Assembly: GCF_022049065.2 (NCBI RefSeq)
Contig: NZ_CP095744.1
Coordinates: 1,240,001-1,304,000, forward strand
Direction of reading: 5' to 3'
Origin: Niallia sp. Man26
Lineage (GTDB): Bacteria > Bacillota > Bacilli > Bacillales > Cytobacillaceae
DNA: 64,000 nucleotides
Shown: in pieces, positions 6,945 through 14,365 of the stretch
Numbering within the stretch: the stretch's first letter is position 1
Layout: each line of letters begins with the position of its first letter
Translations under genes and position numbers: made by a program
Notes under the pieces: model-generated
What the model was told of the DNA's origin: nothing
Seen by the model: the letters and a program-made list of their open reading frames with translations, nothing else
Databases searched by the model: none

Positions 6945-7901
6945 ATGGTGAATGAGAAAGAACTGCTGAGTATAATCAATGAAATGGATGGATCTGACAC
7001 TATTTATAATGAAATGCAGGGAGTTTATACAAGTGAAGGATCTCCATCTTCGATTGCATACAATAAAGCAAGGTCGTTGACAGATACAACTTTAATTTCT
7101 TTTCTAAGTGACCTGTTAGAAAAAAGTAAAAAAGAATCAATTAAAAGGAATATCTATTTTATTCTAGGAAAAATTGGAGAGAATACAGGTGATAAGCGAG
7201 TTGTCGAGATTCTTTTACAAAGAATTGGAATAGAAACAAATAAATATACACTCGATACGATACTAGAAAGAATAGAAGAACAAGAAGTTATACCAGACTG
7301 TTATCCAATCATTAAATGTGTATCTGATGTAAGAGGGTCAGTCAGACATTCGGCTATTAACGCATTGGGAAGATGTAAAAATTCAGACGCAGAAGATGCA
7401 TTAATAAAAGTCATAAGGAATTCAAAAGATGAGTATGACCTTTGTTATGCCATTGGTTCTCTAAGTATGATGGGTGCTACTAAAGCTATTCCAGACATTC
7501 TTCCTTTATTTAAAAATGAAAAAGGGGAAGTAAGACGTGCTGCTCTTTGTGCTATTGATAAATTGGGTGGTTCTGCATTCCTTCCCCTTTATATGGAGGC
7601 CTTAGGCGATCGTTCATTATCTGTAAAATATTATGCTCTATTAGCTATTAAAGATCATGGGGATGAAACAGCTATCGATGTTGTATATAAACGAGTAAGA
7701 ACGATTTTAAGTAAAAAGCGGAAGATTAATAGTGACGAGTTAGTAGCAGCCTTTGAATTTCTGAATCAGTTCAAAAATCAGGATGAGAAAATCGAAAAAC
7801 TATTGGAATGGATAGTATCAAAAAAGTGGGATTTCCTTTCAGATAGAGAAAAAGAAGGATTCAACAGTTGTTTTTCAACTAATGATCTATCTTACAGGTG
7901 A
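6945..7901 (+). CDS. HEAT-repeat protein
   Basis: 318 residues of alpha-helical HEAT/PBS-type repeats from about residue 60 to 260 (VRGSVRHSAINALGRCKNSD; YAIGSLSMMGATKAIPDILP; GEVRRAALCAIDKLGGSAFL; SLSVKYYALLAIKDHGDETA). Such solenoids are scaffolds for protein binding or lyase-type enzymes. The AGGTG site favours ATG 6945 over the TTG just before it. No signal peptide. It stands alone between cassette repeats, so a protein-binding immunity role is plausible but unproven. Confidence 0.75.
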   Translation: MVNEKELLSIINEMDGSDTIYNEMQGVYTSEGSPSSIAYNKARSLTDTTLISFLSDLLEKSKKESIKRNIYFILGKIGENTGDKRVVEILLQRIGIETNKYTLDTILERIEEQEVIPDCYPIIKCVSDVRGSVRHSAINALGRCKNSDAEDALIKVIRNSKDEYDLCYAIGSLSMMGATKAIPDILPLFKNEKGEVRRAALCAIDKLGGSAFLPLYMEALGDRSLSVKYYALLAIKDHGDETAIDVVYKRVRTILSKKRKINSDELVAAFEFLNQFKNQDEKIEKLLEWIVSKKWDFLSDREKEGFNSCFSTNDLSYR

Positions 7902-7987
7902 AAAAATTTCCTATCAAAGGTGTTAGAAAAATTATTTTGGATTTGGATTTTTTGATTGCAATTTAACTTCCATAATTAAACTACCCG

Positions 7988-8024
7988 TGGCTTTCCTTAG
8001 TTAACTAGGAAGGTCCTTTTCTTA
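7988..8024 (+). terminator. Intrinsic terminator
   Basis: The stem GGCTTTCCTTAG / CTAGGAAGGTCC around TTAA is followed by TTTTCTTA. It ends the HEAT-repeat cassette. Confidence 0.7.
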
Positions 8025-8030
8025 TGTAAC

Positions 8031-8098
8031 CATCAGGGCAGCATTCCTGTAACAAGTGAAAACTCTCATTATGGGATAAACTGGAATGTTAGCTTAAG
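8031..8098 (+). repeat. Cassette-boundary repeat, full copy
   Basis: AGGGCAGCATTCCTGTAACA is followed by AGTGAAAACTCTCATTATGG and a diverged distal half ending AGCTTAAG. Confidence 0.75.
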
Positions 8099-8197
8099 AA
8101 GAAAATGAAGTGAGTTGTGCTAAAATTAAAACCTACGTATGCCTATTGTTGAGTATCAAAAAAATGCTCATTATTTATTTCTTAATGGGGGATCGAA

Positions 8198-8998
8198 ATG
8201 CTACTATTTCCTACTGGGAAACAACCAAAATTTATTAAGGACTTGAAAGACATTATAGAAGCTCCAAAAGAAATTGCATTAAAAGGAAATACTCAACATC
8301 TTGAGTATTTGAGTAACTTCGCTGAGATTGAGATAGTTTGGATATATTCTGTTAATCAAAAAGAATTTGACTTAATTATTAACTCCATCAATCCTAAAAC
8401 ATTATACATATATGAAATGCGAGTTGAAGATCTATCATCTATAGAACGGCTTAAAGACTTAGAACAGTTGTATCTTTGTTGGAATCCTAAAGCAAATAAA
8501 TTATGGGATATGTCGAAAAATCCTAATTTAAAACACCTTTCCATTGAGGATTTTAAACGATTGAATCATATTGACCAACTCGAATCGTGTTATTTATTAC
8601 AAGAATTAAATTTGGCTGGAGGAATTTGGACAACTTTAAATATCGACACACTGGAACCTATCAAGCAGCTTCAGAACCTTAAAGTTTTGGGGTTATCAAA
8701 CTTAAAAGTAAAAGATAATTCTTTAGAGCCTATATCGCATTTAAAGGGTTTAATGGAACTCAACTTATCGAATCAGTTCTCTACCGAGGAGTTTGCAATG
8801 CTGTCAGTTAAGCTACCTAAAACTAAATGTGAATATTTTCATCCTTACGTTAAACTGAAGGATGTCCCAACAGATGAAAAAGACATTATGGTTATTGGAA
8901 AGAGAAAGCCATTCTTGAATTCAACTAAAGATATAAAAAAGCTACAAAAGTACGAAAAACAGTTTAAGGAGTTTCAAAAGAAATACCTAATCACTTAA
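8198..8998 (+). CDS. Leucine-rich-repeat protein (internalin-like fold, cytoplasmic)
   Basis: 266 residues with regular 22-residue LRRs in the middle (LSSIERLKDLEQLYLCWNPK; NPNLKHLSIEDFKRLNHIDQ; LQNLKVLGLSNLKVKDNSLE; LKGLMELNLSNQFSTEEFAM) and a basic C-terminal tail. No signal peptide or sorting signal, so not a surface internalin. It is distinct from the two duplicated LRR genes. GGGG is present upstream of the ATG. Likely a protein-binding cassette gene of the immunity type (inference). Confidence 0.75.
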   Translation: MLLFPTGKQPKFIKDLKDIIEAPKEIALKGNTQHLEYLSNFAEIEIVWIYSVNQKEFDLIINSINPKTLYIYEMRVEDLSSIERLKDLEQLYLCWNPKANKLWDMSKNPNLKHLSIEDFKRLNHIDQLESCYLLQELNLAGGIWTTLNIDTLEPIKQLQNLKVLGLSNLKVKDNSLEPISHLKGLMELNLSNQFSTEEFAMLSVKLPKTKCEYFHPYVKLKDVPTDEKDIMVIGKRKPFLNSTKDIKKLQKYEKQFKEFQKKYLIT

Positions 8999-9017
8999 AA
9001 TACTTCTTATTTCAAAT

Positions 9018-9052
9018 AGGGCATTATTTCTTCTTGGAGGAGTAATGCCTTG
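9018..9052 (+). terminator. Intrinsic terminator
   Basis: GGGCATTA pairs with TAATGCC across a loop and is followed by TTGTTTC. Moderate strength. Confidence 0.6.
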
Positions 9053-9077
9053 TTTCTTATTTCTCTTCTGTAATTAT

Positions 9078-9145
9078 AATGCAAGTATTCCTGTATTAAA
9101 TGAAAAAATAGCTTATGGAAGAAAAGAGGGAGGGTTGTTCAAGAG
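9078..9145 (+). repeat. Cassette-boundary repeat
   Basis: AATGCAAGTATTCCTGTATT then AAATGAAAAAATAGCTTATG and GAAGAAAAGAGGGAGGG. A diverged full-length copy. Confidence 0.65.
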
Positions 9146-9199
9146 GAGTTTTTGGTAAGTAGTTGAATATTAATAAAATTATTGTCCTTGGAGGTTCTT

Positions 9200-9655
9200 A
9201 TGAAAAAATACGAGAAGATGGTTGTATCCATTAATGATTCCGATTTTAATTGTTATGCAAATAAAGGGGATTGGCTTTACAAGGCCAATGATAAAGATAC
9301 AAAAAAAGGACTGTTTCGTTTACCGAAAGATATTCATTTCTTTGTTTCCTTAAATGAGGATCGGTTACCATCTGAAATTGGTGTTGTTAAGAAAATTGAT
9401 GGTTATATAACCGCACATGAGCTAGCGGTATTAGATTACTCTTCTAGAAAGAAAGATATAAATCAACTCAATGATAATATTATTAGTGAATATGAATGGT
9501 TTCTGGAAAAAGTAAATGCACTTCCTGAACATACCCCCGTGGCATTAACTTGGTTAGAAAAGGTATTTCCCAAAAAAATAAAGGAACTAAGACTACATAA
9601 AAAGTTTTTCACTGGAATGTCTAGAGAAGAGAAGGAAGAACTGTTTCAAAATTAA
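9200..9655 (+). CDS. Hypothetical cassette protein, 151 aa
   Basis: ATG 9200 follows TTGGAGG with good spacing; the frame is open upstream, but without a site. The protein is soluble, mixed alpha/beta and rich in Lys/Asp/Glu (for example FNCYANKGDWLYKANDKDTK; GLFRLPKDIHFFVSLNEDRL). No family recognised. It has cassette repeats on both sides, like the immunity-type genes around it. Confidence 0.6.
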   Translation: MKKYEKMVVSINDSDFNCYANKGDWLYKANDKDTKKGLFRLPKDIHFFVSLNEDRLPSEIGVVKKIDGYITAHELAVLDYSSRKKDINQLNDNIISEYEWFLEKVNALPEHTPVALTWLEKVFPKKIKELRLHKKFFTGMSREEKEELFQN

Positions 9656-9663
9656 GAATGCAC

Positions 9664-9720
9664 AAACGTGACAGCATTCCTGTAACAAATGAAAACTTGG
9701 CTTATGGAATAAACATGCTG
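9664..9720 (+). repeat. Cassette-boundary repeat, hairpin-forming copy
   Basis: ACGTGACAGCATTCCTGTAA then CAAATGAAAACTTGGCTTAT and GGAATAAACATGCTG. In this copy CAGCATTCC (9671-9679) can pair with GGAAT and ATGCTG at the distal end. Confidence 0.75.
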
Positions 9721-9792
9721 ATTAGTGATATAAGGTTAAGAGTAATTTGTTAATATATTAAATAAATGAATTTATTTAGAAGGTGTTTGATC

Positions 9793-10074
9793 ATGTTTTT
9801 TAAAAAGAAAAAATTTTATGTTTGTTCTGTTTGTGGTTTTGACAGGTTACGAGGTCCTTTGTATAACAAAGATGGGTTACCTGATATAAGCCTAATTTGT
9901 GGATGTTGTGGGTTTCACCCAGGTTATGATGATGATGAATTAGGATATTCCTTTGAGACTTATCGTAATAAGTGGATACAGAATGGCATGGAATGGTTGA
10001 GGGAGGAAGAAAAGCCAACAAATTGGGATCTGAATAAACAATTGAGTAATATCAATGTTTCTTATAAAGGCTAA
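9793..10074 (+). CDS. Cys-rich CPCC-type zinc-ribbon protein
   Basis: 93 residues. Two Cys pairs, CSVCGFD (near residue 10) and CGCCGFHPGYDDDE (near residue 36), match the small Cys-rich CPCC-type family often found in bacterial toxin/immunity arrays. The remainder holds the family's aromatic segment (YSFETYRNKWIQNGMEWLRE). ATG 9793 is chosen over 9766 because AGAAGGTG precedes it. Probable zinc binding is inferred from the Cys pairs. Confidence 0.75.
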   Translation: MFFKKKKFYVCSVCGFDRLRGPLYNKDGLPDISLICGCCGFHPGYDDDELGYSFETYRNKWIQNGMEWLREEEKPTNWDLNKQLSNINVSYKG

Positions 10075-10111
10075 CGGGGTGTAATCCTGAAGTAGATGGA
10101 GAGAACTTTTT

Positions 10112-10132
10112 AATGTCACAAACTTGGCAGGA
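10112..10132 (+). repeat. Partial cassette repeat
   Basis: AATGTCACAAACTTGGCAGG contains the TGTCACAAAC-GGCAG junction seen in the tandem copies at 2936-3013, without the CATTCCTG core. Confidence 0.4.
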
Positions 10133-10176
10133 GAGTGAGAGAAGGAATTACGAAGTAAAACAGCGAATAAAAAGAA

Positions 10177-10524
10177 TTGTTAATAAGGGGGGGAAGTGAT
10201 ATTACAAAGCCTTTAATTATAAAAAATAAGACATACAATCAAATAAAAAAAATGGTTTCACCAATATATAAGGGGATAATTCCTAACTCTAATGAAATTG
10301 TTACAGGAATAATTTTTCCAGAAGAAACAATTCTATTGAGTGATGTTAGAAAAGCGTTGAAAAGAATAAATCAGGACAGTGAAATGAAAAGGGTAGCTGT
10401 TGGTTATAGCTTTACGATTGAAGCACAACAATTATTAAAGGAATATAATTATAACACTTTTTCGATAAGTAATTTTGAATGGACAGAAGAACGTTATAAA
10501 GAAATTAAGGGTGGAAGTTCCTAA
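10177..10524 (+). CDS. Hypothetical cassette protein, start uncertain
   Basis: An open frame of up to 115 residues (TKPLIIKNKTYNQIKKMVSP ... FTIEAQQLLKEYNYNTFSIS). There is no ATG near its beginning. TTG 10177 has no good ribosome site, whereas the excellent AGGGGGGG at 10186-10193 sits 7 bases before an in-frame ATT (10201). Either ATT is used or the start has decayed. Family not recognised; placed among the immunity-type cassettes. Confidence 0.5.
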   Translation: MLIRGGSDITKPLIIKNKTYNQIKKMVSPIYKGIIPNSNEIVTGIIFPEETILLSDVRKALKRINQDSEMKRVAVGYSFTIEAQQLLKEYNYNTFSISNFEWTEERYKEIKGGSS

Positions 10525-10542
10525 TTGAGGAACTTCTTATTT
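10514..10542 (+). terminator. Short intrinsic terminator
   Basis: GAAGTTCC (10514-10521) pairs with GGAACTTC (10529-10536) and is followed by TTATTTAT. The stem spans the stop codon of the preceding gene. Confidence 0.55.
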
Positions 10543-10711
10543 ATATATAAGATTGTGAGTAAATGCACTTAAACTAAACCAGCTAATAGTTTGTCAACAT
10601 TTTTCAATAAAAAGATAAATAATCTCGTGGTATACTAAAAATGCACATGCCAAATAACCTACCGCTATATTTTAATTGGAAGGTTTTGTTGTATTTAGTT
10701 AGATATAGTTA

Positions 10712-11950
10712 TTAATCTATATCTTGGAAAGTTGTTCGTTTTTTTAATAAGGCAAAGATCCAGTGTAAGAGCTTGTTTACACATGCAATAACGGCTACCC
10801 TAAAGGGTTTTCCTTCTTCTCGTTTCTTATCATAAAACTCTCTTAGTTTTCGATTGCGTGGAATAATCTCGTCGGTTGTCTTCTTTTTACGACTATCCCT
10901 TATACCACTTTGAACAGCCATATATAAGGCGTGGCGAAGTCTACATGAGCCACGTTTCGTTATTCGATTCACCGATGCGGTAAACCTCCCAGATGAGTAC
11001 ACACTAGGATCTATCCCAGCGAATGCAACAAGTTTCTTGGCATCATTAAATCGATCTATTTCTCCAATTTCGGATATAATCGTGGCAGCGATTTTTTCTC
11101 CGATTCCAGGGATAGATTGAAGAATATAATACTCTTCAATTTCTTTAGCGAGAGCATTTATTTCATCTGCAATCTTGGATAGATGCTCTTGGTATTGAAG
11201 AACTATCTTAATTAAAATTTCTAGATTGAAAATATGACTCTCATAGAGATTGTTTTGAAATGGATTACGTAGGGCAGCCTCTATTAACATTTGTGCCTTT
11301 TCCTCTGCCCAGGACACCGAACGATTCTTACATAATGAAGCTATTTTATCAGTTAATTCTTTTTCACTGACACTTAATACCGCCTTAGAAGTAGGGAATT
11401 CTAGTAAAGTAAGCAAAGATACTTTTGAGTATAAACTTCCGAAAACTCCTCGATACTCAGGGAATACCTGATCAATTAAGGAATGTAACTGTATTTTTGT
11501 TTTCGCTGAAATTTCTGCAATACTCTCTTGTTGCCTTGTTAGATTTCGAAGGTTTAAGAGTTGAATTCCTCGCTTCTTGTAAGGCTGTAGTTCTTCCTTA
11601 TAATACAGTTCACAAAGATGATAAGCATCGATTGCATCTGTTTTAACTTTGCGTAGGCTTGAACTCTTGGCTCTATGTGAAATAAGAGGATTGACGAGAA
11701 TATATACATATTTTTGTTCCTCTAAAAACTGAATAACTGGGGTGTGATAATGCCCAGTTGACTCTAATACAACCGAAGGTTGAGTACCCAAAGCTGCTTT
11801 TTCAACATCTTGAAGAAAATCTAATAACCTACCTAAACCCTCTAGATTATGTGTAATACTAAAACTCTTCCGATATGGTTTACCTTTATCTAAAAATGCT
11901 TGAACATGGCTTTCTCCTTTTGAAACATCCAGACCAATCACTGGATTCAT
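10712..11950 (-). CDS. IS110-family transposase (DEDD recombinase)
   Basis: 412 residues. Catalytic residues D8 (VIGLDVSKGESHV), E63 (VVLESTGHYH) and D105/D108 (KVKTDAIDAYHL) form the DEDD site. The C-terminal Transposase_20 half has SIPGIGEKIAATIISEIGEI and AGIDPSVYSSGRFTASVNRI, including the Ser-Ser-Gly region. AAGGAGGAG lies 7 bases before the ATG. It is only distantly related to the transposase at 3109-4404. Full length, so possibly active. Confidence 0.9.
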   Translation of the reverse strand: MNPVIGLDVSKGESHVQAFLDKGKPYRKSFSITHNLEGLGRLLDFLQDVEKAALGTQPSVVLESTGHYHTPVIQFLEEQKYVYILVNPLISHRAKSSSLRKVKTDAIDAYHLCELYYKEELQPYKKRGIQLLNLRNLTRQQESIAEISAKTKIQLHSLIDQVFPEYRGVFGSLYSKVSLLTLLEFPTSKAVLSVSEKELTDKIASLCKNRSVSWAEEKAQMLIEAALRNPFQNNLYESHIFNLEILIKIVLQYQEHLSKIADEINALAKEIEEYYILQSIPGIGEKIAATIISEIGEIDRFNDAKKLVAFAGIDPSVYSSGRFTASVNRITKRGSCRLRHALYMAVQSGIRDSRKKKTTDEIIPRNRKLREFYDKKREEGKPFRVAVIACVNKLLHWIFALLKKRTTFQDID

Positions 11951-11974
11951 ACTAATTTCTCCTCCTTAAAAAGC

Positions 11975-12145
11975 ATATTAGTCGGTAACCCCTAAACTCC
12001 TTGTAATATCATAGGTTCGCTTGTTAAACGGGTTCATTGTCCCAACCAGCCTGAAACATGTTTATACAAGTAGGGGGTGAACAGTTTAGCTGACGGGATT
12101 TATTCCCACGGGGGCGCCGTTCTACCCCGACTACCGTAATCATAA
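11975..12145 (-). ncRNA. Candidate bridge RNA of the IS110 element
   Basis: A structured minus-strand noncoding stretch directly upstream of the transposase. On the minus strand it includes GGGGTAGAACGGCGCCCCCG and CCCGTCAGCTAAACTGTTCA. The latter contains the reverse complement of CAGTTTAGCTGA (plus strand 12082-12093), a 12-base word also present in the cassette repeat at 6760-6771. RNA function is inferred from the known position of bridge RNAs in IS110 elements. Confidence 0.45.
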
Positions 12146-12223
12146 AACTAAAAAAAAAATGGTCAACCAGAAAAATCTGGCTAACCATATATTACGAACG
12201 GGGGCTTGAGCGAAAGATCAGAG

Positions 12224-12260
12224 CTGTCATTTGGCGGCTTTTCTTATTGACAGTTTTTTT
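12224..12260 (+). terminator. Terminator-like hairpin beside the IS element
   Basis: CTGTCA (12224-12229) pairs with TGACAG (12248-12253) and is followed by seven Ts. Next to it AATAACGAGTCGTTATT (12263-12279) is a perfect palindrome of unknown use. Confidence 0.5.
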
Positions 12261-12329
12261 GAATAACGAGTCGTTATTATAATGGTTTTACAGATGGTTG
12301 GGCAGTATGATGAAAGAATAATAAAGTAA

Positions 12330-12366
12330 AAGTAGGGAGACTTTGAGTGCTCCCTACTTTATTTTA
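12330..12366 (+). terminator. Intrinsic terminator
   Basis: AAGTAGGGAG (12330-12339) pairs with CTCCCTACTT (12350-12359), followed by TATTTTAT. No intact gene remains upstream of it, so it probably belonged to a cassette lost at the IS insertion. Confidence 0.75.
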
Positions 12367-12443
12367 TAATATTTTTTATTATGAACAATGATGTAAATAC
12401 TAATTCTGAATTGATTTTAATTTATAAAAGATGGAGTGATATA

Positions 12444-13148
12444 ATGGACTACTGGAGGAATAATACAATTTGGTTTGATGATGTTCCTGATTATCTATAT
12501 GCAGATATAAATTTAAACAACGAAACGGTAAATAAACGGGAACTTGGTAGTGTTAAAATTGAAGAAATAGCATTGGGGAAAATTAGGTATCTTACGCTTT
12601 GGAATTATAAAAAAAATAATGTAGGTGTCTTAGACAATATTCCAGAAGATCTTATTTATTTAGAAATGAATAAGGCTAATATAGAGAATTTTAAAAGCAT
12701 AGAGAATTTTAGAGGGTTAAAACGTTTAGAACTTCATTACTGTACAAAATTACAAAGTGATTCTGGTATATCAGCTTTTACTGATACTTTGGAACATTTA
12801 CATATAAATCAATCAAAGAAGTTTACGCCTAATGAGGAACTATTCTCTTTGAAAAACCTTCGTGTTTTATGTTTAAATGCCTGCGGTGATTTACAAAATT
12901 TAAATTTCTTAGAAGAATTTCCTCACTTGATTGACTTTAGGTTTGCAAATACTAATGTATTGGACGGGGATTTAAATCCAATATTAAACCATCCGACAAT
13001 TAGAACCGCTGGTTTTCTGAATAAAAAACATTATAATATAAAATCTAATGATTTAAATGAGCGGTTAAATTCTAAAAATGAGGGGAGACCATTTGAAGAA
13101 GTTATAAAAAATAAATATAATGACGAAACATTTAGATATATTTATTAA
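12444..13148 (+). CDS. Leucine-rich-repeat protein, copy 2
   Basis: 234 residues from the ATG with a GGAG site; an upstream in-frame ATG at 12381 lacks one. Compared with the copy at 5736-6440, differences cluster in the first half (for example IDL to INL, KEL to IAL, DDVPEE to DNIPED, N to S at the LQNDS/LQSDS site) and the last 130 residues are identical. The upstream in-frame segment differs by a loss of exactly one codon, which mildly favours it being translated. Same LRR fold and presumed protein-binding role. Confidence 0.7.
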   Translation: MDYWRNNTIWFDDVPDYLYADINLNNETVNKRELGSVKIEEIALGKIRYLTLWNYKKNNVGVLDNIPEDLIYLEMNKANIENFKSIENFRGLKRLELHYCTKLQSDSGISAFTDTLEHLHINQSKKFTPNEELFSLKNLRVLCLNACGDLQNLNFLEEFPHLIDFRFANTNVLDGDLNPILNHPTIRTAGFLNKKHYNIKSNDLNERLNSKNEGRPFEEVIKNKYNDETFRYIY

Positions 13149-13233
13149 TAATAATTAACTCTATTGAATTGTTAGAATGTGTGCTTTCAGACATAATAAT
13201 TTTTAAATAAGTATGGTTAGAATTAAATTCTTG

Positions 13234-13272
13234 AAGATCGTGTTACCTTAACAGGTGACACGATCTTTCTAC
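13234..13272 (+). terminator. Intrinsic terminator (duplicate)
   Basis: The same 14-bp stem as at 6526-6564 (13234-13247 with 13254-13267), with TTTCT after it. Confidence 0.8.
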
Positions 13273-13560
13273 TTTCCATGTATACGTATCTGTAATAGAA
13301 CTAAAAAGACGTGGCAGCAAGCAAAAGAGATTTTATTGCTTTTAAACAATATGATAAAAAATATTTTGTTTTATTTGTAGTGTCATAACTCAATGATTAA
13401 TGACACAGCATTACGGTACTAACATGGCAGCATTCCTGTAATAAATGAAAGCTTGCTTATGGTAGAAACGAGGCAGGTTTGTTTAAGTGAAATTAATCAC
13501 AAAATGAATATTATTTCTAATAATATAGGGAGTCTAGTCCTCAAATTTTTCTTTTGGGAA
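13273..13560. other. Gene-free spacer before the TetR operon
   Basis: No gene seen. It holds a half repeat (ACGTGGCAGCAAGC near 13311) and a full cassette repeat (13421-13490). Confidence 0.6.
13421..13490 (+). repeat. Cassette-boundary repeat, full copy
   Basis: AACATGGCAGCATTCCTGTA then ATAAATGAAAGCTTGCTTAT and GGTAGAAACGAGGCAGG with GTTTAAGTGAA. It lies between the duplicated LRR cassette and the TetR operon. Confidence 0.8.
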
Positions 13561-13567
13561 TAATTCC

Positions 13568-13618
13568 TTGACAATTTAATTAACCTAAGATAATATGATG
13601 TCAGTCAGTACTGACATA
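13568..13618 (+). promoter_or_regulatory. Sigma-A promoter and TetR operator of the regulator gene
   Basis: TTGACA (13568-13573), a 17-base spacer and TAATAT (13591-13596) form a near-consensus promoter. The palindrome GTCAGTACTGAC (13604-13615), within TGTCAGTCAGTACTGACATA, overlaps the transcription start. The same element occurs before the transporter gene (14247-14266), so the regulator very likely represses both. Confidence 0.85.
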
Positions 13619-13637
13619 AAAAAGGGTGATGATAGCA

Positions 13638-14228
13638 ATGAGTAACAGTAAAAAAATAAGTACAAATGATAAATTGTTGATGGCAGCAATTGATCTATTT
13701 GCAGAAAAAGGTTATAAAGGTGTAACAACTCAGGAAATTGCTACCTCTGCTGGATTGAGCGAAAAAACACTGTTTCGTCATTTTGGGTGTAAACAAAACC
13801 TGCTCGAGACAGCAGTTGAAAGGTTTCATTATACGGAAGAAATGACAAAACTTTTTAATGAGAAAATTGTTTGGGATTTACAAACAGACTTACTCTTAAT
13901 CAGTCGAACTTATCATAAAATTATGAATAAAAATCGGAAAATGATTATGATTAGTATTAAGGAAGAAGAAAATTTACCAGGATTCCGAGAAAGAAAAAAT
14001 AAGCCACCTTTGCAATTATTTGAAATCTTATCAGATTATTTTTCAGTTATGATTGAAAAAGGGAAAATAGTTAAAACAAATCCAGATGTTCAGGCTTTTT
14101 CGTTTATGGCAATGAATTATGGAGCATTTTTAAACAACTTAGAAACAGAGATTAATTTCCCCTCTGTGTCACTTGAAAATTTTATTACTGTTAGTGTTCA
14201 AACTGTTACTAGGGCTTTAACTCCCTAG
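13638..14228 (+). CDS. TetR/AcrR-family repressor
   Basis: 196 residues. The N-terminal HTH is typical (LLMAAIDLFAEKGYKGVTTQ, then EIATSAGLSEKTLFRHFGCK); the C-terminal helical domain would bind the inducer. ATG 13638 is preferred to the nearby GTG/ATG because AAGGGTGAT is then correctly spaced. It is first in an apparent module with an efflux pump, a flavin reductase and a tautomerase, and two matching operators flank it. Confidence 0.85.
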   Translation: MSNSKKISTNDKLLMAAIDLFAEKGYKGVTTQEIATSAGLSEKTLFRHFGCKQNLLETAVERFHYTEEMTKLFNEKIVWDLQTDLLLISRTYHKIMNKNRKMIMISIKEEENLPGFRERKNKPPLQLFEILSDYFSVMIEKGKIVKTNPDVQAFSFMAMNYGAFLNNLETEINFPSVSLENFITVSVQTVTRALTP

Positions 14229-14240
14229 TTTTTTCACCCG

Positions 14241-14266
14241 TATAATGTCAGTCAGTACTGACTGAC
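14241..14266 (+). promoter_or_regulatory. Promoter -10 and 20-bp palindromic operator
   Basis: TATAAT (14241-14246) is followed at once by the perfect palindrome GTCAGTCAGTACTGACTGAC (14247-14266), an extended form of the operator before the tetR-type gene. The -35 is weak. Repressor binding here would block the transporter operon. Confidence 0.8.
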
Positions 14267-14365
14267 TATTAAATAAATAAAAGTAATTAAAGAATCAATA
14301 AGATAAATAATTAAAACAATTTTAGTGAGGAGTAAAGTAATAACCTTTAGAAAAGAGGAAATAAA

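Larger units (their letters stand above)
10560..12200 (-). mobile_element. IS110-family element, IS110-like layout (ends approximate)
   Basis: A minus-strand DEDD transposase with about 250 bases of structured noncoding DNA upstream (11951-12200) and a shorter AT-rich segment downstream. Long 5' noncoding DNA is the layout of the IS110 group proper, in which the bridge RNA lies before the transposase. Just beyond the right side, TTGGGCAGTATGATGAAAGA (12298-12317) resembles the distal half of the cassette repeat. Ends are estimates. Confidence 0.6.
12369..13448 (+). repeat. 1.08-kb direct repeat, copy 2
   Basis: Second copy of the segment at 5661-6740, in the same orientation and 6.7 kb away. 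Recombination between the two would remove the HEAT, LRR, zinc-ribbon and other cassettes and the second IS110 element. Confidence 0.85.

Noticed and set aside
12263..12279. AATAACGAGTCGTTATT palindrome as a TetR operator
   Set aside because: No promoter with proper spacing and no gene start follow; it is kept only as a note beside the IS element.
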